Positions 9,696 through 20,794 of a DNA stretch of 27,189 bases are shown here, piece by piece (within the stretch, counting starts at the first letter, position 1; every line of letters starts with the position of its first letter). Source of the stretch: Poteriospumella lacustris (Eukaryota > Sar > Chrysophyceae > Chromulinales > Dinobryaceae); assembly GCA_008000375.1 (NCBI GenBank), contig SMOI01000401.1:1-27189 (forward strand), written 5' to 3'. A model generated the notes under the pieces. It ran no database searches. It was not told the DNA's origin and saw only the letters and a program-made list of their open reading frames with translations. A program made the position numbers and the translations under genes.

Positions 9696-11727
9696 CTCGT
9701 AGTTACCGTATGATTTGCCTTCTCGCATGCAACGTTGCAATAATCAAAGCTCACAATACGAAGCAGCTGAGTGTGGCAATTTCCACATCGACTTTGCTGC
9801 TGCATAAGCTGGACCAACTGTGTCGCGAGCACCACTGCCAACGAACTGACTGCGACACAAGAGAGCGTTTCATTTCACAAGAAGCAGCATGCGTATGGTT
9901 GGTGCTGGTTTTTACTGCTCGGTGCTACTGGACGCCGTCTCTTTTCGCGGCGCTTCCTTCTTTTTCGCTTCATTACACACTCAAAAAGAAATACAGACAA
10001 GATGAACCTTCTTGTGGAAAATGAATAAGTGGAGTGTTACATCGTAACCCGCAAACAAGGCGAGAAGTGTACCCGTTGTTACCAAAACAACAAACGCCTG
10101 TGTATATATAATTGAAGCCAATGAAATCAAAATAAGGTTGATGAAAACAATCACGGTCTGTTGGTAATAGGAAGCGAGCATCGCTGGCATATCACGCTAA
10201 TACCCCATTGTCGTTGGTTCTCTGGATATATGATAGACAGACGGAACAGAGGTGGGGGGAGGGGATCTGGCCGACACACCTTCGGAAGAAGCACAGAAAA
10301 TGAATAAGGAGCGATCCAGACAAAACAAGAAACCATGCGTCGGAAGAAGAATTTGAAAACCAATAAAAAGAAAATCCAAAATGAAAACACCAAGCAGCGT
10401 CGGGACGACGTCGAGAGACCGTGGAGACGCGAGGTAGTGTGAGATAGGTGATAGCAGGTATATCTGGTGGGGACGACGGGGAAAGTGAGGAGTTTTCTTG
10501 CGTTGTGGAGTCCACGAAATATACTACACCACTGGACGGCAAGGTGGAGGAGCTGTAGCAACTGGTTCTCCGCAACGCTCACAAACGAATCGACAGTAGA
10601 ACAATTGACCGGAACATTGGCGTGCACCTTGAAAAAAACGCAAATGTTCCCACGGCCACAAAGGCCCGCCATCCAAAGAATTTGCACGAGGCAATAAACA
10701 AGATATCGAAGGTGAACAACATAGGATGGAAAAGCAAAATGTCTTGTGATACATCGCTCCTCCAGCACGAGCGAAGCCTCGCGCAAAGCAGAAAAAGGCG
10801 CTGTCGCACCTTCCTTTTGTACATTGAAAGGAAGAAAGAAACAGATGTAGAAGGACACACAGCGGCACGCAACAGCGGGTTTGTGCTCACTGTCACGTTG
10901 CCATGCATTCCACAATGCGCTGTCAGCAAAACAGCAGCAACGACGAATGAAATATAGTCCTGCGAGACGAGAAGGGTCTCCCTTCTCTGCACACCCCCAG
11001 CATGCAACCCTGACCCTACTCCAACAGGAAGAACAAAGACTGGTTCGGCAGGGAACACAGCACACCAACAAAAACAGCCCTACGACTCTGGTCACTCTTG
11101 TCGACCGCCGTCGCCATCACAAACAGCGACGACGATCCAACCGGGGCGACAGAACCGCACATGAACATGTACACACAACAGGAGAACACAGATATGGAGA
11201 GGCACATTGCACAAACGACAATGACACGCAAAAATATGGAGGGGGGGGTATAAATATAGGTAGATAGGCATACACAAAGAGAAACAACAGGACGAACCAA
11301 TAGATAAATGATGGACAACAAATGCATTCGCGCGGTTCCATAGCGATCCATTACGTGGGGCAGTATCCATGACTGTAACGACCCCTGGCAGATGCTCGGC
11401 TCGCTGAACGCACTGTTGCTTCAGTTGAGTTTCTTTGTTTCGATTGTTTCTTCGTTTCCTTTCTTTTGTTTTTTATTTTTATTTTTCATTTTTGACCTTC
11501 ATTGATTCCGGTCGATGCCATCGCTTCGGTCTTCGACCATCACTTGTAATCTGGACGCACCAAGTCGAACAACGGCCCGACCAACCATGACACACAGAAA
11601 TTGAGAAAGACAGAAAACACAGACGTAGGATACACAGCAGTCTAGAACACAGAGCGATCGGATTGACCAACGCTTTGGTCCCTTGAGACACAAAACAGAA
11701 CGCACAGTACATCATACACAGAAAGAA

Positions 11728-11760
11728 ACACACACAAACACAAACACAAACACAAACAAA
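11728..11760. repeat. CA-rich tandem repeat (ACAAAC units)
   Basis: A short run of AC followed by about four imperfect ACAAAC hexamers, ending next to a TATATATA stretch. Confidence 0.8.
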
Positions 11761-12183
11761 TATATATACGCGGAGAAGGGTCGTCGTGCTAGACGCCACT
11801 TCGTTTCCTCGACAGCACTTCCTGAACTGGACTTGTCATGGTGAGAATCTTTCACAGCAATGCACGACTTGAGAAACTTTCATTGTTGTTGTATCCAAAG
11901 TGGAGCAGGAAGAGACATGCGAGTATACACAGCCTTAGGCCGGCCGGATGGCCAAAGGACAGGCTCACGGAACATGATGGTGAGCAGAGAGGGCAGAGGG
12001 TAAAGGACAGGATAAAAGGCTGGCTTGGGGTATGAGAAATGGCGAAGGAGAGGTGGAAGAGGAGGCGGGGGAATGGCGAGGATTCATGAGGGCGACAGCA
12101 CGCATAGCACAGACAAAGAGAGAACGAATATATACATGTGAAACATACAGGGCGAAAAGGAGCGAACACATACAGTATAGAGT

Positions 12184-12186
<3 letters not shown>

Positions 12187-12215
<29 letters not shown>
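12187..12215. repeat. AC dinucleotide microsatellite
   Basis: About 14 uninterrupted AC units, read as GT on the minus strand. Confidence 0.95.
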
Positions 12216-12855
12216 ACACGCACGTTTGCAATAAACCAGGAATGAGCTTCACGACGGCGGCGGTCAACATATCGACATAGGCATGCAACCGCATCAAGAC
12301 AGACATCAAAGCTGCGAATCGAGTGGGCGCGAGAAAGAGAAAGATGAGAAGGCGTGAATGTAGACCAACAGCTCCACAAGATAGTCTTGCTTCGAAGTGA
12401 TATGGGAGAAGAAGCACGTCAGCGCGGTGATGAACCGGACAGCTTCGATGTCGCGACAGCGATGAAAAGGATGCCGCCATCCAAATGCACAAGATGGTGA
12501 GCGAGGTTTTCCCGTCCACATCTACGGCATCCGTTTTCCCCAACGAAGAAAATCAAAGTGTAAGACGTGCAGGTGACGTTATAGCGACGAAGGAAAGCAA
12601 CTGAAACACACAAGAGCACGCTCACGTTATAGTACGTTTCTCGTTCGTGGTAGGATACACAAACACGGAAAGCAAAGTTTAGGAGCAATTCTTCAGTGCC
12701 GCATCGTCGTGCCACAGACAGGGCACTCGATGCGTCTGCACCATATACCAGGGGAAGGATCGCAATAATGATGAGGAACCACCGAACACACCTTTCGCTT
12801 CACATCAGGGCCAGCTAGCGAAACAGTTCACACGATAACTCCAGAGCCGTTGACT

Positions 12856-14869
12856 CTACGAGTTATTGTTGTGACCTCCGGTGGGGTATCCACCATATTG
12901 ATAGTGACCCTGTGACTGTGTTGTAGGACGTGGGATACCACCTTGACGACTCATCGCGCGCACCTGCTGCACGGCAGACGTGGTGTCCACGGTACCACTA
13001 ATGTTGAAGTTGCTGTTGCTATTGCCCTTCATGGCACGAATTTGAGCCAATTTGTTACCTTGTGACGCAGCACCGTTGACATTTCCACTGCTGCCCATCA
13101 ACACTGGCGATACTGCTGAAACGGCTAGCTCGTGGTTTCCACCAGTACTTCCACGCAACGACTTGAAACCATTATTGCTGTTGGAGCTAGTGGGAAGAGG
13201 TGCAGCATCAATGGCAGTTAAAGGCCGCAGAAAGCCATTCGCGGGGTTATTCTTCTCGGATTGCGCGAGGGAAGCAAACGAACCCATACCAAAGGATGTC
13301 GAAGCAGTAGGGTGGCTGTCATGCAGATTTTCTTGCGAAGACATCGAATTTGTGGAGACGGCTTTCACAAAAGGAGAACGTGCATTCTTCAAGCCAAACG
13401 GATCAGCATCAACACCCAACGAAGGGAGATCACGTGGATTGATGTTGCCCAAGCTCTTCTGTTTGCTGGGGATATCATGGGCGGGGTAATTGTTGTTGTT
13501 GACTGTGGTCACAGCCCCTGGGACCGGAGATGCTCCGTTATTGCTCTGCGTACCTGGTCGCAACCGAACAGATGTGGTGACGGTGTACTGCAAAGGACCA
13601 CCACTGTTCGCGTGTCCTTCTTCGCCATCATCAGAGTCACTGGAGTTCACCAGATGCTGCGTGTCCACAACGGACTCTCCATGAAGACCAGAGGAAGCCA
13701 AACGTGACAAGCCGCCAGTTTCAAGAGACATGGAGCGTCGAAAATGCATCTCTTCACCGGCGTTCTCACCAGATGGTCGATAATCAGCCAGATTCACCAC
13801 GATACATGTAACATTGTCCATAGAGCCACGAGACAAGGCCATATTGACAAGTTCCTCAGCAATGGCTTGGGGACGGCGCTGAAGGTAGGACGAATAACAT
13901 ACATCACAGACGTCCTTGTTACGCAATACGTCCCACAACCCATCCGAGGCCATCACCAAGAAGTCATCTCCAGTCACCAACTCTCTTTGCATCAATTCTG
14001 CGTCAGGGCGAATGACTTGTCGTAAGGTTCGGTTTCCAAAGGCTCGCGATACTGCAAGGACTTTATTGACCCGAGCAACGCCCATGCAATACACAACTGC
14101 GCCGCCCAAACTGGCAATGCGCTTTTGCTCATCAGGATTGGTGGGCTTGTGATCATTGGACATTTGCAATGGGCGACCATTGCTAATTAAAACGGCACGG
14201 CAATCGCCAACATTGGCAACAGTGAGCTTCCCGTCGCGGATGACGGCCACGTTTCCAGTCGATCCGTCATGCCACTTATTCTTTTCGGCAGTTTTGAGGA
14301 ACTGTTCGTTGACGGTGTAAAAGGACTTTTTCAGGGCCAGTGGGAGATTGGCAACGAAACTATCTTCTTCGACCAATGCATTGGCGAGATTGCTGGAGAG
14401 ATGAGTGGAGCAGCGCCCACCAGCATGGCCATCGAAGAGACCGAACATATGGGTTTCAGAGGCGTTCTTTCCAGGAGGAGCCATTGTGTGGACAAATTGT
14501 CTAATAGCATATTGATCCTCCTGATACGGTCTTTTGCCTTGCTGCGAGCAAACACCAACGGCATATCCAGGAGGACGCGCGGGTGACCAAATCGGTCCGT
14601 TGGACTCTTCTGTGGAAAAAGTGAAAAGAAGAATGTTATTTCTCAGACTTTCCGATTCAAGAGACATTCACGATTGACTAACCTGTGGAAGAAAGAGAAG
14701 TGGTGATCATGGGAAACTTTGTGGACTTGGAGATATCCGGTGTTTGAGGCTTGGTCTAACCAAAACATGGAGAAAGTCAGCACGAGAAACGACAAGAAAA
14801 AAGTATGGGCCAAATTTTGCTTACCCGGCCTGAACCCCGCGAAGCTACTCTGTTTCTTGAAACATTCAT
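12856..14869 (-). CDS. PP2C-family (PPM) serine/threonine protein phosphatase
   Basis: PPM phosphatases remove phosphate from Ser/Thr using two Mg/Mn ions. Inferred exons are 14825-14869, 14683-14755 and 12856-14609, with introns of 69 and 73 nt, giving 623 residues. The catalytic domain spans about 55-313. It contains GVCSQQGKRPYQED (metal ligand D71), GLFDGHAGG (D99), the ANVGDCRAV strand, ASDGLWDV (D262) and SMDNVTCIVV (D304), so all expected metal-binding aspartates are present. From about 320 to the end the protein is Ser-, Asn- and Gly-rich and probably disordered; Q-I/V-RAM occurs twice there, at 562-566 and 588-592. The upstream start at 14869 is chosen because the two spliced exons join in frame with normal splice signals. 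An ATG at 14667 would start inside intron 2 and is less likely. No transmembrane segment or signal peptide is seen. The substrate is unknown. Confidence 0.93.
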
Positions 14870-16275
14870 TTTTTTTATTCAGAAGAAATAAATGACTCCT
14901 GTGAATATCGTATTTGTAGAAGTGTTCAACTGAACTGCTCCACTGAATAATTTCGGTGCTGTTGCTCAATAATCTGGATCTAAATACTTCGCAGATAACT
15001 CCTCACGCAAATGCTCATGAACCAAGGAGTCAGATATATGGCAGAGCAATACAATTATTCCTCACTCACAATCAACACGAAGGAGTTGCTGCCTACATAT
15101 TCCACCTTCGTTCTGACGGGGAAGCAGCAGCGTGTGTGCCCAGCAGAAAAAACGCAAAGTTGCGTGGTGACGTTGAACAACAGCGCACAACCCAAAGCCC
15201 CAAGATCCCAAATTCCTCACATACTGTGCATACTCAGCAGTTTCATCAGATCCCAGTTCTCCAACAGCCCAACGAGAAAGCCCTTTTACTGTAGTACTTT
15301 TCGTTCCGCGTCAAGGAATGTTGTCGTCGCATCTAATCAGAGATGAAAGAAGATCATGTTCCGTGACAATGGCGCAGGTAACTACTCGAAACCCTTTCGA
15401 GATACCCGTTTGCTTCGGTAGGGATTGATGGTCTTGCAGTATTCCCTTTTTCTTTTATCATTGTTCCGAAAGCGGATTACCGTATGTCTTAAACCGCAAT
15501 GTGTTAAACTTCAAATATCTTCAATTTTGATGTGCGGATACAACTACTACGTCATCGAATGGACTTACACATGGTCACATAGAGGTCGACTACAGAAAAG
15601 GCGTTGACAATGGAACCTTCACTTGCGGTCAAACAACGAATCAAAGAGACATGATGAAAAAGAAAAGAAAAAAGAGGACGAAATAAAGACACAGGACAGC
15701 GTTTATTGGAAATCGATGATGACAGCATCGGGCATACAACAAATTTCTTTCTATATTTTTCATTTTTTTTTGTCGCTGAACAACATAATATCAGTGAGCA
15801 GAAATAGATGGTCGACGCTTGCTCCGGAAAAAATCCAAACGAGAGAAAGAAGAAATGAAGAAAAGGCACACACACTCAAGGGGGCGAAACTAATGAATAC
15901 ACTGTGCGCCTGGGCAGAATAGACAACAGTTTCGCAAGGCTATATGATTACACTGCGCTATGTGGTTCCAACCGGAAATAGAGAGTACGGTAAAACAGAA
16001 AGAGACCGACAGAGGCGACAAGAATGCAGAAGGAATTCACGAAGGAAAAGGAATACAAGTCGACATTGACAAATAATCTCACTGTATCATTTTCGTGGAA
16101 AACAATCAAATGAGTAGGACAGCACAACGGGCAGTTACACATCGGAAACGAACAAACAGAGGACGAACAGAAACAAGAACAATAATCGTGGTCAAAATAC
16201 AACTCATCATCGCAGCACACGATGAAACAAAAATACCACGATGACGATTGGTGATGCTGACGAACAAATCACTGA
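14870..16275. other. intergenic region between PP2C and globin 1
   Basis: This contains the PP2C promoter (right of 14869) and the 3' flank of globin 1. Open frames at 14956-15294 and 15011-15346 (+) show no domain and overlap in different frames. The part near 15620-16240 is purine-rich on the plus strand, like the other downstream flanks here. A 7-bp palindrome with a 3-nt loop (CTCGAAA...TTTCGAG) lies at 15385-15401. Confidence 0.5.
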
Positions 16276-17095
16276 TCAACACGATTGTTTTCCTTCAATG
16301 GACCGAAACGTGCACGACAACGCATCTTCAGAAACGGACGTACTCTCCACTCTACGGACCGATGCCTGCTTGTCTAGAGTTGCTTGAAGAGCTTGAAATC
16401 GAGATGCAACCTTACTTTTCATTGATTGCTTGTTCTCGATCTCATACTGGACAGCCACTGGCACCATTGCCTTCAAAGCACGAGAAAAGATCTTTACCCA
16501 ACCCATGTGAGTCACAGCATCGTACTCGGGGCCTAGAATGAGTTTAAGTACCCAGAATAAGCACTCTCCAAAGATGCCATCTGTAGGTATGTTTCACATA
16601 ACAATATGCTCGGAGGGGCTTGCGCTGCTATGCGAACGACTTACATTCGACCGCACGAATACCCATGCGATTATGCGATTTCGCCAACGCGACGAACTGA
16701 CTGTCGAACTTGCTGTCATCATCCAAAGCGGCGATGGTGAAGGCGATAATACGGAAAACTAGAGTGCCTTGCTTCATGGAAGATTTGCTGAACATGGGTG
16801 CTGCAATAGGATGCACTTCGAAAAAGCGTTGAACAAACCGATTGCCGAAAAACTCAATCGGCGTCGAACATGTGATAGTTTCGGGATCCGCTCGTTTCAA
16901 GCGATAAAATTCCGCCGCTTGGCCGGATGCAATAACTTTCCAAGACCGAAGAGCTTTTTCCTTCTCTTGGGGGGAGATAGGGTCGCTAACATAGTAAATT
17001 GGCAAGAGAACGGCGCTCATCTCTTCAATATTGCGGGCCCTTCCAGTGCTATCTTGCACTGGCAAATCGCTGTGAGTGCTTGCTGATCCTCCCAT
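16276..17095 (-). CDS. globin 1, predicted N-myristoylated
   Basis: Exons 16645-17095 and 16276-16580 encode 251 residues; the 64-nt intron is phase 1 after codon 150. The globin core runs from the A-helix Trp at W52 to about residue 195. F102 in APMFSK is the likely CD1 Phe, Q109 the likely distal E7 residue and H141 in LAKSHNRMG the proximal F8 His. The E7-F8 spacing of 32 equals that of flavohaemoglobin and neuroglobin. About 20 extra residues lie between helices A and B. The N terminus MGGSAST fits an N-myristoylation signal (Gly2, Ser6), so membrane attachment is likely. The start is fixed by this MGG motif, shared with globins 2 and 3; an upstream in-frame ATG at 17155 would bury it. 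The C-terminal tail differs from its paralogues, lacking the MMSI ending, and finishes in KQSC. Gas transport, sensing and NO or redox chemistry remain open. Confidence 0.85.
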
Positions 17096-18537
17096 GTTCG
17101 AAAAAAGGGATAGGCTCGGAGAAGTCTTGGTGATAGGAAATGAAAGTGATATCAAAGCCTGTCATCAAAGCCTGACCGTATCATCACGGTAGCCTTGGTC
17201 ACCGCCGTGAAGTAGCATCGAACAACGCTCCAAATATCATTCACTTGTGCCATCGTTGATAGCGTTGAAGAAATATCTTTCCGTCGGCCGAAATTGCCGT
17301 CCCCGCCGTCGTCGTGCTGCGTCTGAGCGCAGATACGCAGAACGACGCAGACGAACATACCCCCAGTCAACAAGCCTGGAGATATGAAAAGGGCCCAATT
17401 TGAAATGGACGAGGTAGCGTGCGATAGGTATATGTAGTGAAAGAAATCGCTCCGAGGTTCATCCTCGAACGATGAGCATACATGGGCGTGTCACAAAACT
17501 GCTAAAATCTAGTATACACTTGATTGTCGGCGAACGAGGCCAAAGCCAGAGTATGTGGAACTGACCTCGAAGGCGGCAGTTACAGAAATTCTTTACAATA
17601 GAAGAAATGGATTGAACTGGAGGATCGTCATCACGAAACAACTGAACGGAAAATGTTCCGCTGGGAGAAAATTACTTGGTGATGTGAGGTCATGGATTAC
17701 TTCACACGACATGATTGTATGGTTTGAAGCGTTTGAAAAACATTGGTAGGAGAGGTATAGAGGAAGTAAGCAATATAGTAGCAACAAATGAGAACTGCAT
17801 CGAAAAGAAATTCCAACGAGTGCCGTGCAGAAGGAGGAACGCACAAGCAATTTGTTGTTTAAGATATCTGAAAAGTATTGTGGTTTAACAGTACAAGAAC
17901 AAATAAGAGCATGGCTAAGGTCAGCGTGACAGAACTGACCATCAACGAATACCCCAAAGAACAACACAAACTGGCAAACTAAAGGGAAAGGAGAGGCACT
18001 TGGTGACCGCGAAACAAAAGGAACAACATAAGCGAGAAAGATAACAGAAGGAAGGTCACATAGTCAACAGAAGTAAAAGTAAAATCATAACAGACATTGA
18101 GAACCTTAAAGAAACTAAGAGTCTTAAGGTCTTCGTATCAGTGCAACCAATGCTACTCATGATATCGCGATAACTGATGAGGGTGATGACAAATCGCGAT
18201 TCAGCGCGATGAAAGAAACAACGTCAACAGCACCACCAAACTGTCGCGATGCAAAGTAGCATGAAGAAAATGCAGTATAAAATGCAGTATAACCAACGCA
18301 TAAAGTAGCAAAGTCGAACGAGCATCGCAGTGAACAGTCGTCAGAATAAGGGAACGTAGAAAGTCCATCACACTTTTGAACTGAAAAAACACATGAGCGA
18401 CGACACTCAGCAAAGAATAGCTAAGCAAAGCAAAAAGAAGAAGAAATGAAATAAAACAACAACGAAAAATATCTGAATGAAGAGAAAAGATCAGCAAAAG
18501 GGCGATGCGAGAGCAGGAAATGTCTGAAATCATCAAT
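17096..18537. other. intergenic region between globins 1 and 2
   Basis: About 1.4 kb holding the 5' flank of globin 1 and the 3' flank of globin 2. There is no recognisable gene; open frames such as 17593-17967 and 18201-18551 (-) are hydrophobic products of a pyrimidine-rich strand. A strong hairpin lies at 17310-17347. Confidence 0.5.
17310..17347. other. GC-rich hairpin upstream of globin 1
   Basis: Two 6-bp stem blocks (CGTCGT with ACGACG, and CTGCGT with ACGCAG) separated by one mismatch close on a smaller CTG...CAG stem with an AGCG loop. It lies 215-252 bases upstream of the globin 1 ATG, in promoter or 5' UTR. Function is unknown. Confidence 0.6.
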
Positions 18538-19367
18538 TTAACCGACAACAATGGACATCATGCGCATGTCTTCTTGTTGAGAAGTGGAAGCAGACACAGA
18601 GGAATCATCAACCGCAGAGCTACGATGCGTTGATTGCTCTAAAGCGGTCGTCATAGCACTATGACGCGATGCAACGCGATTCTTCATGGACTCTTTGTTT
18701 TCGATCTCATATTGAACAGCAATGGGAACCATCACTTTTAACACCCTGGAAAAGATTTTCACCCAACCCATGTGGGTGACAGCATCATACTCAGGCCCAA
18801 CAATGAGCTTCAGCACCCAGAACAAACATTCACCGAAGATGCCATCTACAATTAATAAAACAGTTCATGTATCACCCACTGAAGAATAGGACATGCTAAA
18901 CTAGGAATAAACCTACATTCGACCGCACGAATACCCATGCGATTGTGCGATTTCGCCAACGCGACGAACTGACTGTCGAACTTGCTATCATCATCCAAAG
19001 CGGCGATGGTGAAGGCGATCATGCGGAAGAACAGCGTTCCCTGCTTCATGGAAGATTTGCTGAACATGGGTGCTGCAATAGGATGCACCTCAAAAAATCG
19101 CTTAATGAAGCGGTTGCCGAAGAACTCCATGGGGGTCGAGCATGTAATTGTCGCAGGGTCGGCCTTCTTCAGGCGATAGAACTCGGCACAATGACCAGTG
19201 GCAATCATTTTCCACGATCTTACTGCTTTATCTTTTTCCTCCGCGGTAATAGGATCATCAACGAAATAAATTGGCATTAAAACCGCGCTCATATCGTCAA
19301 TTGAGCGAGCATTGCCATTTTTGTCTTCCGTTGGCAACTTTGAAGCAGTGCTTGCTGATCCACCCAT
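18538..19367 (-). CDS. globin 2, predicted N-myristoylated
   Basis: Exons 18917-19367 and 18538-18845 encode 252 residues; the 71-nt intron sits at the same phase 1 position as in the other two globins. Key residues keep the same numbers: W52, F102, Q109, H141. The N terminus is MGGSAST, with the myristoylation consensus. The second exon supplies YGIFGECLFWVL (helix F/G) and VTHMGWVKIFSR (helix H), matching the end of a neuroglobin-type fold, followed by a Ser/Gln-rich tail ending MRMMSIVVG. An in-frame ATG at 19511 would add 48 hydrophobic residues and hide the MGG motif, so 19367 is preferred. It is closest to globin 3. A foldback element lies 150 bases upstream. Confidence 0.87.
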
Positions 19368-20794
19368 ACTTCTTAATTCAACAGTAAAAAGAGAACAGTA
19401 AAGAAGTCGCGGATATTGTTCGACTCTACGGTCTATTATTTTATGACGAGGCGGCAATGCCCACACGTCAAAAACCGCCAAAAACAGCATGCATACCGTA
19501 CCGACGGACATACATACTGGGTGACTTTGAAAATTGCACAGATCGCAGACCTGGTCCTAAATCTACGTAGGCCTTGTATGCTCTTTTTCCAGATTGTACA
19601 ACAAATACTAAAGATATACAAGTTTCCAATACATGGATCGAAAGCCCGTTGTACAAGGATTTAGGATCTGTGATCGGCTGGCTGTTCGCAAAATCTGGCA
19701 AGGGGTGCGGGGGGCCTCGCCAGATTCTATGATCTGCGTCGTACGCAAACGTAGATCGGTGACTCTGTGTAATTTTCAAAGTCACCCACTGCTCAACTGC
19801 TCAATGCTCAAGTCTTGCTATCTTTGGGGACTCATTGAGGTGGTTATATAAATTATCAGCACTATACATATATTGGATTGATCAAAGTCAACATTTCCAC
19901 CATTACCACACTAACATTGAATAAAGTACCCCAAAGGCACTGCACGAGAACAAAGAAAGAACAATAGAGAAGGCGGTCGATGATGAAAAAAAACATCCCC
20001 GTGCAGGTACCAAACGAAAATAGAAAATAAAAACTGATATAGAGGAGTAGAAGAGGCGATCTCATGAAATATAGCGATGGTGCTGGAATAAGCGAGGAGA
20101 TTTGGATGACTTCAAACTAATATATAAAAAGGCGAACGAATGGCAATCCAATGTTCACTGTAATGTACGCGTAGGTGCATTAGGAAATGCAGGAAAGCTG
20201 AAAGTGGTTTGGAACAACATAACTCATCAACAGAGTGAGGGAAATAGGGTTCTGTTGCAGCAACTGTTGCAACGACGGTTTTTCCGACAGTTTGGGAACT
20301 ACAGAAAAAAAGAGGGAAAGAATCAGGAGTCATGAACATATAATACAGAGCAGACAGTAGGCCAGTACATATCAGACGTAACGTGAAAAATATTCAAAAG
20401 AGGAACGTTTCGCGAAGTACTTGTACAGGACAAACATAGATAAAATACTTTCACAAACTCTGTTATCTTCATGACCATGAAAGCTGTAAATTATTAGGCT
20501 CGTTTGCACTAATAATCAACAGCGACAGAGGTTTTCAGGGACAGGACCAAATGGTGCTCATCATCGTATCAGCGATCATGCTTGCTGCATGATGAAATGA
20601 ATAGGGTAACATAGATGGCGATTCTTACGACAACAGAAATGAATACATCAACAGTTGAGGTATAGAAGAAAAAGGGAAGGAGACAAAAACGATAGAAAGG
20701 AAGAACACGATTAATGAAGGAGACCAACGAGCTGCAAAGGATAATGCAAGGGGCCAAGAGGCATGAAACGATCGATTTATTTTCCCCAACAAAC
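19368..20794. other. intergenic region between globins 2 and 3
   Basis: About 1.4 kb holding the globin 2 promoter, a 271-bp foldback element at 19518-19788 and the globin 3 3' flank. No other gene is recognised. The part near 19880-20760 is A/G-rich on the plus strand. Confidence 0.5.
19518..19788. mobile_element. MITE-like foldback element with 25-bp terminal inverted repeats
   Basis: The left end TGGGTGACTTTGAAAATT plus 7 more bases (19518-19542) matches the reverse complement of the right end (19764-19788) at 24 of 25 positions. Further in, TCCTAAATC...CCTTGTA at 19555-19578 pairs with TACAAGGATTTAGGA at 19652-19666, and other short inverted words (ACGTAG with CTACGT, CCAGATT with AATCTGG) suggest the whole unit folds back. 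It has no coding capacity. I could not identify a clear target-site duplication (flanks CATAC and CTGCT), so the superfamily is unassigned. It lies in the 5' flank of globin 2. Confidence 0.75.

Larger units (their letters stand above)
9131..9877. repeat. right arm of the COX1-c inverted duplication
   Basis: This is the reverse-complement partner of 8043-8770. Differences noted by eye are a single C/T change in intron 1, a longer T-rich stretch in intron 2 (92 against 79 nt), indels in the distal promoter and many changes in the 3' UTR. Confidence 0.9.
9878..12855. other. 3-kb strand-asymmetric region without a credible gene
   Basis: The plus strand is rich in A, G and CA-type words, so the minus strand is rich in C and T. 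Long open frames on the minus strand (for example 10151-11095) follow from this bias: they overlap in several frames, are full of Cys, Phe, Leu and Ser, and have no domain. The region lies downstream of the minus-strand PP2C gene and could include its 3' UTR or a non-coding transcript. It holds microsatellites at 11728-11760 and 12187-12215 and a T-rich tract near 11457-11495. Confidence 0.5.

Noticed and set aside
7989-10024. Two ORFs sharing MICLLACNVAIIKAHN (7989-8195 - and 9710-10024 +)
   Set aside because: They share sequence only because both lie in the duplicated COX1-c promoter arms; after the shared part they diverge in frame and content.
10151-11095. 314-codon open frame on the minus strand
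   Set aside because: It has no recognisable domain, extreme Cys/Phe/Leu/Ser content typical of translated C/T-rich DNA, and long overlapping frames in other phases (10192-10575, 10579-11058).
11221-11275. G-run followed by TATAAATATAGG as a promoter
   Set aside because: It resembles a TATA box, but no gene with a recognisable product follows on the plus strand.
14643-14969. Alternative PP2C start (ATG at 14667) and an overlapping 108-codon frame
   Set aside because: Both read through two segments with good intron signals. Splicing them out gives an in-frame upstream exon pair, so the 14869 start fits better.
15385-15401. Short palindrome CTCGAAACCCTTTCGAG considered as a tRNA arm
   Set aside because: No cloverleaf, A box or B box could be built around it, and no other tRNA-like sequence was found in the window.
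17152-19511. Upstream in-frame ATGs of globins 1 and 2 that add hydrophobic N termini
   Set aside because: The extensions are unrelated between paralogues and globin 3 has none, whereas the MGGSAST start is identical in all three.
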